A stretch of 64,000 bases of DNA, from positions 1 to 64,000 of the forward strand of contig CABSNU010000005.1 of the NCBI GenBank assembly GCA_902479135.1, given 5' to 3'. Below the pieces are notes generated by a model. It worked only from the letters and a program-made list of their open reading frames with translations, searched no databases and was not told the DNA's origin. Of this stretch, positions 34,652 to 42,366 are shown in pieces. The first letter of the stretch is position 1. Every line of letters starts with the position of its first letter. The position numbers were made by a program, and so were the translations under genes. This stretch comes from an uncultured Collinsella sp. Its GTDB lineage: Bacteria; Actinomycetota; Coriobacteriia; Coriobacteriales; Coriobacteriaceae.

Positions 34652-36049
34652 CTAGGCGCGCTCGAGGAAGGCTTTGTAGCCGCGGTAGGCCTCGTAGATA
34701 TCGGCCTTGTTAGCGACCTCCCACAGGGCGTGCATGGACAGGACGGCAACGCCAGAGTCGATGACGTTCATGCCGTACTTAGCCATGATGTATGCGATGG
34801 TGCCGCCGCCGCCCGCGTTGACGCGACCGAGCTCGCAGGTCTGGAAGTCCACGCCGGCCTCGTCCATGATGTCGCGGATGAGGGCCACATACTCGGCGTC
34901 GGCGTCGTTAGAGCCGCCCTTGCCGCGGCTGCCCGTGTACTTGTTAAAGCACAGGCCGCGACCCATAAAGGCTGCGTTCTTGGTTTCGAACTTGCCGGCG
35001 TAGCCCGGGTCGAAGCCGGCGGACACGTCGGAGGAGAGCATGCGGCTGCGGGCGAGCGCGCGGCGCAGGGCCAGCGGGCTATCCTCGCCGGCGAGCGTCA
35101 TGATCTCGGCGACGGTGTTCTCGAAGAAGCGGCTCGTCATGCCGGTGGCACCCACGGAACCGATCTCCTCCTTGTCGACGATGAGTGTGATGCTCGTGCG
35201 CTCCACGTTGGCGACGTTGATCTGGGCGAGCATGGACGGATAGGCGCAGACACGGTCGTCGTGGCCATAGCCCAGAATCATGGAGCGGTCGAGGCCCATG
35301 TCACGGGCGGGGCCGGCGGGCACGACCTCGATCTCGGCGGAGAGGAAGTCCTCCTCCTCGACGTCGTACTGCTCCTTGAGGATATCCAGGAACATCTGCT
35401 TGACGGGCTCCTTGGGAGCGTCCTTGTCGTCCTCGTCAAACTTGACGGGGCGGCCGCCCACGATCACGTCGAGGATCTCGGCGTCGACGGCGTCCTTGGC
35501 GGGCTTGGCCATCTGCTCGCTCGAGAGGTGGATCAGCAGGTCGGAGATGGTAAAGACCGGGTCGTCGGCCTTGTCACCGATGTTGATGTCGACGGTGGTG
35601 CCGTCCTTTTTGCAGATGACGCCCACGAGTGCGAGCGGGGAAGCGACCCAGTGGTAGCTCTTGACGCCGCCATAGTAGTGCGTGTCGAGATAAGCCATGT
35701 CGCCGGCCTCGAAGGCGGGGTTCTGCTTGAGGTCCAGGCGCGGCGAGTCCACGTGGGCGCCCAGGATGTTAAAGCCCTGCTCGAGCGGGGCGGTGCCCAG
35801 GTTGACGAGCATGAGGTCCTTGCCGTGGTTGGCGGCGTACACCTTGTCGCCGGCCTTGAGCGCGCGGCCCTCGGCGATCACGGTCTCCAGATTGACGTAG
35901 CCCGCCTCCTCGGCCATCTTGATACCGGCCTTGACGCACAGGCGCTCGGTCTTGTTCTCACTCAAAAACTGCTTATAGCCGCGGCAAAGCTCCTCGAGCT
36001 CCTCGATCTGCTGTGGCGTGTACTTTTTCCATGCGCTGGGACGCTCCAT
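34652..36049 (-). CDS. M18 family aminopeptidase
   Basis: This is a dinuclear zinc aminopeptidase of family M18, which removes N-terminal residues (often acidic or neutral) from peptides in the cytoplasm. The 465-residue length fits. Expected metal and catalytic motifs are visible: GAHVDSPRLDLK (His-x-Asp), IVDKEEIGSVGATGM (Glu-Glu), SSDVSAGFDP (Asp), and VNAGGGGTIAYIMAKYG with SGVAVLSMHALWE (His, Glu). I chose the ATG at 36049, which has AAAGGAG upstream on the minus strand; the longer frame upstream crosses the start region of divergent polA. Confidence 0.93.
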   Translation of the reverse strand: MERPSAWKKYTPQQIEELEELCRGYKQFLSENKTERLCVKAGIKMAEEAGYVNLETVIAEGRALKAGDKVYAANHGKDLMLVNLGTAPLEQGFNILGAHVDSPRLDLKQNPAFEAGDMAYLDTHYYGGVKSYHWVASPLALVGVICKKDGTTVDINIGDKADDPVFTISDLLIHLSSEQMAKPAKDAVDAEILDVIVGGRPVKFDEDDKDAPKEPVKQMFLDILKEQYDVEEEDFLSAEIEVVPAGPARDMGLDRSMILGYGHDDRVCAYPSMLAQINVANVERTSITLIVDKEEIGSVGATGMTSRFFENTVAEIMTLAGEDSPLALRRALARSRMLSSDVSAGFDPGYAGKFETKNAAFMGRGLCFNKYTGSRGKGGSNDADAEYVALIRDIMDEAGVDFQTCELGRVNAGGGGTIAYIMAKYGMNVIDSGVAVLSMHALWEVANKADIYEAYRGYKAFLERA

Positions 36050-36215
36050 GACGCAGGCTCCTTTCGGATCGATCGTGCTGGTTGATGTACCGTGAGCTAT
36101 CGTATCACGCGCGGGCCCGCGGCGGCAGGGAAGCCTGATGTGCGGTGGCCGCGGGGCGGGGAGCGTGTAAACTGGTGTGAGCAAACCGTGCCCAGCCCAA
36201 AGCGAGGTATTCAAT

Positions 36216-38960
36216 ATGTCTGAAAAGCGCCGTACCTTTGCCGTCATCGACGGCAACTCGCTCATGCATCGCGCCTTCCACGCCGTGCCGCCGACCATGA
36301 ACGCGCCGGACGGTCGCCCCACCAACGCGATCTTTGGTTTTCTGAACATGTTCCTCAAGATGATCGATGCCTTTAATCCCGACGGCGTTGTCGTGGCGTT
36401 TGACAAGGGCAAGCCGCGCGTGCGTATGGAGATGCTGCCGCAGTACAAGGCGCAGCGCCCGCCCATGGACCCCGACCTGCACGCGCAGTTCCCCATGATC
36501 AAGGAGCTGCTCGCCGCGCTCAACGTGCCCATTTTGCAGTCCGAGGGCTGGGAAGGCGACGATATCCTGGGAACCATGGCGCGCCTGGGCGAGGAGGCCG
36601 GCTGCGACATGCTGCTGGTGACCGGCGACCGCGACATGTATCAGCTCGTGACCGAGCACGTCAACGTGGTCTCGACTCGCAAGGGCCTGTCCGACGTGGC
36701 GATCATGACGCCCGAGAGCGTGGACGACCTGTATCACGGCATCACGCCGGCGCTCGTGCCCGATTTTTACGGTCTGAAGGGCGATACGTCGGACAACATT
36801 CCCGGCGTACCGGGCATCGGCCCCAAAAAGGCGAGTGCGCTCATCGCGCAGTACGGCAGCCTTGACGAGGTCATCGCGCATGCTGACGAGGTCAAGGGCA
36901 AGATGGGAGAAAACCTGCGCGCACACATCGACGACGCGCTGCTGAGCCGTAAGGTGGCGACCATCCGCACCGATGCACCCGTTGAGCTCGATTTTGAGGC
37001 GACGTCCTTCCCGGCGTTTTCCGCCGATGAGGTTTCCGCGGCGCTGGGCACGCTTGGTATCACCGCCATGCAGAACCGTTTCTTGGCGCTGATCGGCGGC
37101 GAGGGCGGGGCAGCTGCCGGCACGTTTGAGATTCCCGCCGTTTTGCGCGCAGCCGCCGGCGATGCTGGCGCGCTTGGTGCCGTTGCGGCTGAGGTCTCCC
37201 GCGTGATTGATGCCGGCGAGTGGGTCGCCGCCGTGGTGGACGATGACAAGGAAGAGGGCGCGCTCTTTGGGCTGACGCGCACGCTGTGGTTGGCGACGTC
37301 CAAGGGCCTGTTTGCGCTCGAGGAGGGTGACAGCGGTGCGGCGGCTGAGGTTGAGGGCTTCAACTTCGCCCACGGCGTGATTGCCGGCGTGCTCGCGCGT
37401 CTGTTTATGGAAGGCCGTGTGGCGAGCCCGGATATGAAGGCGCTTCTGCATGAGCTTTCGCCCATCGATTCTTCTGAGCTCGAGCTCATGGATCCGCTGG
37501 CAGTCGATTCCACGCGCATCTTCGATACCGTTGTTGCCGCCTACCTGTTGGATTCCGACCGCTCCGAGTTTGACGAGGTGTATCTGGCCGATACGTATCT
37601 GCAGATGGCGCTGCCTGCGGCGCGCGGCGCAGAGGGTGCTGGCGAGGACGCTCCTGCGCCCGCCGCTCGCACGGCGGCCTTGACGCTGGCGCTGGTTGCA
37701 CCGCTGCGTGACCGCATGGCCCGCGAGAACGCCGCCAACGTGTTCGATGGGATCGAGATGCCGCTCGTGCCGGTGCTTGCCAAGATGGAGCGCGCGGGCA
37801 TGCTCGTGGACCCCGACCGCCTGCACAGTCTGTCCGAGGGCCTGGCGACCCAGATTGCCGAGGTTGAGCGCAGTATTCGCGACCTGGCGGGTGACGAGAC
37901 CTTTAATATTGGCAGTCCTATGCAGCTGTCGCATGTGCTCTTTGATGTGATGGGGCTTCCGACCAAGGGCCTCAAGAAGACCAAGCGCGGCTATTATTCG
38001 ACCAACGCCAAGGTGCTGAGCGACCTTGCGCGTGACCACGAAATCGTGCGTCTGATCTTGGACTGGCGTGAGAAGTCTAAGATCAAGTCCACCTATCTGG
38101 ACACGCTGGGCCCGCTACGCCGAGGCGACGGCCGCGTACACACTACGTACAACCAGACCATCACGGCAACGGGGCGTCTGTCCTCGAGCGACCCGAACCT
38201 GCAGAACATCCCGACGCGCTCTGAGCTGGGCCGTACCGTCAAGACGGCGTTTTCGGCAGGCGAGGGAAGCGTCTTTTTGGCGGTGGACTACTCGCAGATC
38301 GAGCTGCGTCTGCTGGCGCATCTCTCAGGTGACGAGCACTTGGTGCGCGCCTTTAACGAGGGCGAGGACTTCCATGCCGAGACGGCGGCGCGCGTGTTCG
38401 GTGTGCCGGTGTCCGAGGTAACGCCCGACCTGCGCAGTCGCGCCAAGGCCGTGAACTTTGGCATCGTGTACGGTCAGCAGGCCTACGGTCTGTCGCAGTC
38501 GCTGCATATCTCGATGGCCGAGGCGCGCGACATGATCGACCGCTACTACGAGGCCTACCCGGGCGTGCGTACGTTCCTCGACAACGTGGTGGCACGCGCC
38601 AAGCAGACGGGCTACGCCGAGACCATGTACGGCCGCCGTCGTCATATTCCGGAGCTCAAGGCCAAAAACCCGCAACTCCGCGGCTTTGGCGAGCGCACGG
38701 CCATGAACCATCCCATGCAGGGCACCGCAGCAGACATCATCAAGATCGCCATGGTCCGCGTAAGTCGTCGCCTGGAAGAAGAAGGCTTTGCCGCCCACAT
38801 GATCTTGCAGGTACACGACGAACTGGACTTTGAGTGCCCCGTCGACGAAGTCGAGCGCCTAACCACCATGGTCCGCGACGTCATGGAACACGTAGTAGAC
38901 CTCCGCGTCCCCCTAATCGCCGAAGCTTCGACTGGAGTGACCTGGGCAGACGCCAAGTAA
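36216..38960 (+). CDS. polA: DNA polymerase I
   Basis: This enzyme does repair and Okazaki-fragment processing. The 914-residue protein has a 5'-nuclease domain (residues 1 to about 295; VIDGNSLMHRAFHA, VTGDRDMYQLV, GLKGDTSDNIPGVPGIG). A middle domain of about 300 residues lacks recognisable DEDD proofreading residues. The polymerase domain has motif A VDYSQIELRLLAHLSGD, motif B RSRAKAVNFGIVYGQQAYGLS (in part) and motif C QVHDELDFECP. I chose ATG 36216, with GCGAGG upstream. The last 35 codons shift to CTA, GTA and GAA, unlike the rest of the gene. Confidence 0.96.
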   Translation: MSEKRRTFAVIDGNSLMHRAFHAVPPTMNAPDGRPTNAIFGFLNMFLKMIDAFNPDGVVVAFDKGKPRVRMEMLPQYKAQRPPMDPDLHAQFPMIKELLAALNVPILQSEGWEGDDILGTMARLGEEAGCDMLLVTGDRDMYQLVTEHVNVVSTRKGLSDVAIMTPESVDDLYHGITPALVPDFYGLKGDTSDNIPGVPGIGPKKASALIAQYGSLDEVIAHADEVKGKMGENLRAHIDDALLSRKVATIRTDAPVELDFEATSFPAFSADEVSAALGTLGITAMQNRFLALIGGEGGAAAGTFEIPAVLRAAAGDAGALGAVAAEVSRVIDAGEWVAAVVDDDKEEGALFGLTRTLWLATSKGLFALEEGDSGAAAEVEGFNFAHGVIAGVLARLFMEGRVASPDMKALLHELSPIDSSELELMDPLAVDSTRIFDTVVAAYLLDSDRSEFDEVYLADTYLQMALPAARGAEGAGEDAPAPAARTAALTLALVAPLRDRMARENAANVFDGIEMPLVPVLAKMERAGMLVDPDRLHSLSEGLATQIAEVERSIRDLAGDETFNIGSPMQLSHVLFDVMGLPTKGLKKTKRGYYSTNAKVLSDLARDHEIVRLILDWREKSKIKSTYLDTLGPLRRGDGRVHTTYNQTITATGRLSSSDPNLQNIPTRSELGRTVKTAFSAGEGSVFLAVDYSQIELRLLAHLSGDEHLVRAFNEGEDFHAETAARVFGVPVSEVTPDLRSRAKAVNFGIVYGQQAYGLSQSLHISMAEARDMIDRYYEAYPGVRTFLDNVVARAKQTGYAETMYGRRRHIPELKAKNPQLRGFGERTAMNHPMQGTAADIIKIAMVRVSRRLEEEGFAAHMILQVHDELDFECPVDEVERLTTMVRDVMEHVVDLRVPLIAEASTGVTWADAK

Positions 38961-38994
38961 GGGCACGACCACAATTCCAAAGTAACCAAAACCA

Positions 38995-39040
38995 GAAGGA
39001 CGCCCCTCATCAACAAGGAGCGTCCTTCGTTCAATTAAAT
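38995..39040 (+). terminator. Terminator of polA
   Basis: GAAGGACGC (38995-39003) and GCGTCCTTC (39020-39028) form a 9-base stem with a short AT-rich tail, 35 bases after the polA stop. Confidence 0.7.
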
Positions 39041-39063
39041 TCAGCCTAAGTATCTAGACACTC

Positions 39064-39262
39064 AAGACGCCATCTTGGCGGCAGGTAAGTAAACCTAGGG
39101 CCTGGCCGGGCGGCACGGGTTAACTTTTCGTAGATTCCGCACGCAAAGAAAGCCACTTAATGTGGCTTTCGTCTTGCGCAGGACCTGACCGAGCGAAAAG
39201 TTAACCCGTGCCGCCCGGCCAGGCCCAACGAGCCACGTTAACGAGCCGCCAAGATGGCGTCG
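39064..39262. repeat. Long inverted repeat including a copy of the HAD gene 3' end
   Basis: Arms at 39098-39130 and 39194-39226 are perfect over 33 bases (core GGCCGGGCGGCACGGG, then TTAACTTTTCG). Further out, 17 bases at 39066-39082 (GACGCCATCTTGGCGGC) are repeated inverted at about 39246-39262, where they encode the last residues of the HAD protein. The loop holds a second perfect hairpin, AAAGCCAC / GTGGCTTT. It lies between convergent polA and the HAD gene. The arms resemble those at 24608-24691. Confidence 0.88.
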
Positions 39263-40065
39263 ATGAGCGTCAGTACGCCCCCGTCGTTGTTGCTCGGAAT
39301 GCGCCACTTGGCGTGCGCGTTCATGTGCTCTTCGGCATTGTCCACGATAAAGCTGTGACCGACGCGCTCCAGCATGGGGATGTCGTTGTAGGTGTCGCCC
39401 ACGGCGGCAGCATCGGCAATATCGATGCCCAGGTGCTCGCACAGGTGAGCGACGCCGGCGCCCTTGTCGACGCCCAGGTTCATAAAGTCGATCCACTCGC
39501 GCCCGGCGTTGGTGACGTAGAGTTTGTCCGAGAACTCGGGGCTATAGGTCTCGCGGAAAGCGGGTTCGGCGTCGTAGCCGGGGAAGAAGACCGAAATCTT
39601 GTTGGACTCGAAATCAATGCCCTCAAAGCTGTCGACGTAGTTGATTGTGTTGTAGTAGACGCTGATCTCGTCGTGGTATTGATGGTCGCGGGCAAGCACG
39701 TAGAACTCGTCGAAGCAGCACAGGACGGGGACAGCGCGAGGATCCTCCGAGGCACGGCTCAAGACCTGCTGATACAGCTCCACGTCAATATTGCTCTTAT
39801 AAATATAGCTACCGCGATAAATCACGCACGCTCCGTTATCGGGACAAAAAGCGAGGCGGTTCTTAATGCCCTCGAACATCTCCTCGAGCTTGGGTGCGGG
39901 ACGTCCGCTGGCGGGGCAGAATACGATGCCGGCGTCGGCGAGCTTGTCCAGGCGCTCATCAAGACCCTGGGGCAGCACACGCTCGTCGGTCAGCAGCGTC
40001 TTGTCCATATCGACGGCGAGAATCTTAATGTTGCCGATGTTGGCGTCCGATTCGTAAGTTTGCAT
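39238..40065 (-). CDS. HAD superfamily hydrolase, Cof type
   Basis: This 275-residue protein belongs to the Cof/IIB group of haloacid dehalogenase-like phosphatases, which dephosphorylate sugar phosphates and similar metabolites. The nucleophile motif is AVDMDKTLLTDE (Asp19 region). Motif II is FCPASGRPAPKL. The Lys of motif III is probably in GVDKGAGVAHLCEHLGI, and motif IV is AVGDTYNDIPML. The cap domain lies between. The specific substrate is unknown. GAAAGGCG precedes the ATG on the minus strand. Confidence 0.9.
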   Translation of the reverse strand: MQTYESDANIGNIKILAVDMDKTLLTDERVLPQGLDERLDKLADAGIVFCPASGRPAPKLEEMFEGIKNRLAFCPDNGACVIYRGSYIYKSNIDVELYQQVLSRASEDPRAVPVLCCFDEFYVLARDHQYHDEISVYYNTINYVDSFEGIDFESNKISVFFPGYDAEPAFRETYSPEFSDKLYVTNAGREWIDFMNLGVDKGAGVAHLCEHLGIDIADAAAVGDTYNDIPMLERVGHSFIVDNAEEHMNAHAKWRIPSNNDGGVLTLIDAILAAR

Positions 40066-40208
40066 AAAAAAGCGCCTTTCGTTTCGAGATTGTTTCAGAC
40101 GTTATAAGCATCAACTAGTAGTCGAGCGTATTTTCGCAGGAATGGTGCGTATTTGCACTGCAATTCACAAACTAATGAAAAAACTTTTCAGAAATTTGAA
40201 TTTGTCGC

Positions 40209-40236
40209 TTGTACAGCAGGCACTTTAGCGTAATAT
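40209..40236 (+). promoter_or_regulatory. Promoter of the arg leader-argG transcript
   Basis: TTGTAC (40209-40214), a 16-base spacer and TAATAT (40231-40236) form a good sigma-70-type promoter. It would start transcription about 97 bases before the leader peptide ATG. The 140 bases between the HAD gene start and this promoter are AT-rich and show no gene. Confidence 0.7.
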
Positions 40237-40339
40237 AGCGACAATCGAAAACGGAGACGGAAAAACAACCGCTTACCGAGGAAAAGGTACCGTTTACGAT
40301 ATTAGAATTGCGCCCGGCGATAGGTGAAAGGAGAGGCAG

Positions 40340-40414
40340 ATGCAGTTCGTAAAGATCATCACTACTGCAGACAATGCCATCCGACGCCAGCGCGCAATTT
40401 CCCGACGACGATAA
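40340..40414 (+). CDS. Arginine-rich leader peptide upstream of argG
   Basis: This is a 24-codon ORF with a strong ribosome binding site (AAAGGAGAGG, 40327-40336). It starts MQFVKIITTADNA and ends IRRQRAISRRR before TAA. Six of the last ten codons are arginine, and the final three are consecutive CGA codons, which are decoded slowly through inosine. The placement, just downstream of a promoter and 206 bases before argG, is that of a ribosome-stalling leader peptide that senses charged arginyl-tRNA. It is too short for ordinary gene finders. The function is inferred from composition and position. Confidence 0.82.
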   Translation: MQFVKIITTADNAIRRQRAISRRR

Positions 40415-40619
40415 CAATCGTCTCTGTCCGCATGGGGCGCAATGCCTCAACAGAGTCATTTTGAGGTCGTTGGGTTTAAGCACGACATAGGCGCATGTTT
40501 CTAGGGCATGCCTGTGATGCATTCTGCTGAATAACCTGATATTGCACGGTTTTTGACCTCAAGGTGACTTGCAACTGACCGATGTTCTAACTAGCTACCA
40601 AGGGCGAAAGGAAACAGCC
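40415..40619 (+). promoter_or_regulatory. Leader RNA between Arg peptide and argG (candidate attenuator)
   Basis: This region holds alternative complementary segments. CTCTGT (40422-40427) can pair with ACAGAG (40450-40455). CCTCAA (40445-40450) can pair with TTGAGG (40461-40466), which overlaps the first pairing. TTGAGGTC (40461-40468) can also pair with GACCTCAA (40555-40562), next to a TTTTT run. GACGAT/ATCGTC straddles the leader stop. Mutually exclusive pairings are what attenuation needs, but I see no single strong terminator hairpin with a U-tract, so the mechanism could be Rho-dependent or translational. Confidence 0.5.
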
Positions 40620-41846
40620 ATGAGCAAGGAAAAAGTCGTTCTCGCATATTCCGGTGGTCTTGATACATCCGTATGTGTCAAGTGGCTCCAGGACGAGAAG
40701 AATCTCGATGTCGTTTGTGTCTGCGGCAACGTGGGCCAGGAAGAGACCGGACTGGATGCCAAGAAGCAGAAGGCGCTCGACCTGGGCGTTCTCGATTGCC
40801 AGGTGCTCGACCTGCGCGACGAGTTCTCCGATGAGTTCCTGACCAAAGCCATCGCAGCAAACTCCATGTACGAGAACAAGTACCCGCTGCTCTCCGCCCT
40901 GTCTCGCCCGCTGCTTGCCAAGAAGCTTGTTGAGGTCGCCCACGAGTTTGGCGCGACCTACGTCGCCCACGGCTGCACCGGCAAGGGTAACGACCAGGTC
41001 CGTTTTGAGGCCGCCGTCAAGGCCCTCGACCCCGAGCTCAAGGTTATCGCCCCGGTTCGCGAGTGGGACCTGAAGTGCCGTCCCGACGAGGTCGCCTATG
41101 CCCACGCCCACAACGTGCCGGTTCCCGAGGGTGCCAACGACAACCCCTACTCCATCGACGACAACCTGTGGGGTCGTGCCATTGAGTGCGGCCACCTGGA
41201 GGATCCCTGGAACGAGCCGCTCGACGACGCCTGGGTTATGACCAAGAACCCCGAGGACACGCCGGACACCCCGACCTACACCGAGGTTGAGTTTGAGGCC
41301 GGCAAGCCCGTCGCCGTAGACGGCAAGAAGATGAAGCTCTCCGAGATCGTCATCGCCCTCAACAAGATCTCCGGCGACAATGGCTTTGGTCGTCTCGATC
41401 TGGTCGAGGATCGCCTGGTGGGCCTTAAGAGCCGCGAGTGCTATGAGGTCCCCGGAGCCCTGACGCTCATCACCGCCCACAAGGCGCTCGAGGACATCTG
41501 CGTCGAGGGCGACCTGCTCAAGACCAAGATCAAGCTCGAGCAGGATTGGGCCACCGCCGTGTACAACGGCCAGTGGTACAGCCCGCTCAAAAACGCGCTC
41601 GATGCCTTTATGGCCGATACCCAGAAGTTCGTGACCGGCACTGTCCGTCTGAAGTTCTTTAAGGGCAACTGCCATGTCGTCGGCCGCAAGAGCCCCTTCA
41701 GCCTCTACGACTACGGTCTGGCTACCTACGACCGTGACACCACGTTTGACGAGAAGGCCAGCGCCGGCTTTATCGAGATCGATACGCTGTCGCTCAAGAC
41801 GTGGGCAAAGGTCCAGGGCCCCAGCTCTGCTGCCGCCCAGGCCTAG
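40620..41846 (+). CDS. argG: Argininosuccinate synthase ArgG
   Basis: ArgG joins citrulline and aspartate with ATP to give argininosuccinate, the penultimate step of arginine synthesis. The 408-residue protein shows the N-type ATP pyrophosphatase loop LAYSGGLDTSV, VAHGCTGKGNDQVRFE, IAPVREWD, and SIDDNLWGR, all typical of ArgG. I chose the ATG at 40620, with GAAAGGA upstream; an in-frame upstream start lacks a site. It is followed by a hairpin, a small ORF and argH. Genes for earlier arginine steps are not in the window, so citrulline must come from elsewhere. Confidence 0.97.
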   Translation: MSKEKVVLAYSGGLDTSVCVKWLQDEKNLDVVCVCGNVGQEETGLDAKKQKALDLGVLDCQVLDLRDEFSDEFLTKAIAANSMYENKYPLLSALSRPLLAKKLVEVAHEFGATYVAHGCTGKGNDQVRFEAAVKALDPELKVIAPVREWDLKCRPDEVAYAHAHNVPVPEGANDNPYSIDDNLWGRAIECGHLEDPWNEPLDDAWVMTKNPEDTPDTPTYTEVEFEAGKPVAVDGKKMKLSEIVIALNKISGDNGFGRLDLVEDRLVGLKSRECYEVPGALTLITAHKALEDICVEGDLLKTKIKLEQDWATAVYNGQWYSPLKNALDAFMADTQKFVTGTVRLKFFKGNCHVVGRKSPFSLYDYGLATYDRDTTFDEKASAGFIEIDTLSLKTWAKVQGPSSAAAQA

Positions 41847-41999
41847 CGCCTCCTTCCCTTGGTATCCGCGCGGCCCATCCGCGTGATACATAACGGGCGC
41901 ACGGGGTCCCTACCTTTCGTTATGCTTGCTGACACTTCTTAACATCGGTGGCCCCTACGTTCCGCCCGCATATATGATGTCGCGTCTGCGGCTGAGTCC

Positions 42000-42032
42000 G
42001 AGCCCCGCCGGGGTTGTCCGACGGGGCTCCTT
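42000..42032 (+). terminator. Hairpin after argG (weak terminator or attenuator)
   Basis: GAGCCCCG (42000-42007) and CGGGGCTC (42022-42029) form a perfect 8-base stem followed by CTTCT. The weak T-tail suggests partial termination before the small ORF and argH. Confidence 0.6.
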
Positions 42033-42077
42033 CTATCAATTTGGCGGCTCTGCGCCTATATATGAGGAGTATCCATT

Positions 42078-42248
42078 ATGTTCAATGCTATTGCGCATGC
42101 TTTACTTGCCCTCGCGCCCGAGTTCGATGCTGCAAGGGTCGAGGACGTCCCTATGAGCCTGAAGGCCTGGATCGATGGTTCGCAGGGCAACATCCGGAGG
42201 GAGACGTTGGGCGCCAAGTGCATGGCGCGTCACTTCTTTGCAAATTAG
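42078..42248 (+). CDS. Small unknown protein between argG and argH
   Basis: This 56-codon ORF has a good ribosome binding site (GAGGAG about 8 bases before the ATG) and normal codon use for the region. The product begins MFNAIAHALLALAPEFDAARV and ends CMARHFFAN, with a Trp-Ile-Asp-Gly-Ser segment near residue 33. It has no membrane helix and no motif I recognise. Its place between two arginine genes and behind a hairpin suggests a small regulatory or accessory protein, but that is only inference. Confidence 0.6.
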   Translation: MFNAIAHALLALAPEFDAARVEDVPMSLKAWIDGSQGNIRRETLGAKCMARHFFAN

Positions 42249-42366
42249 CTACATGGCTCCGCACACGGTGGGGAATGTGTAAAACTAGCGGTTGAAAAAT
42301 CGCTTTAGCGATATGGCGCATTGCTTTGGGCGCTTGTTTTGGTATTTGGAGAAAGGGGACGGTTCC

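Noticed and set aside
34550..36085. 511-codon plus-strand ORF
   Set aside because: Antisense to the M18 peptidase, which has full catalytic motifs; no domain in the shadow frame.
36105..38039. 644-codon minus-strand ORF
   Set aside because: Antisense to polA; no domain, low-quality composition.
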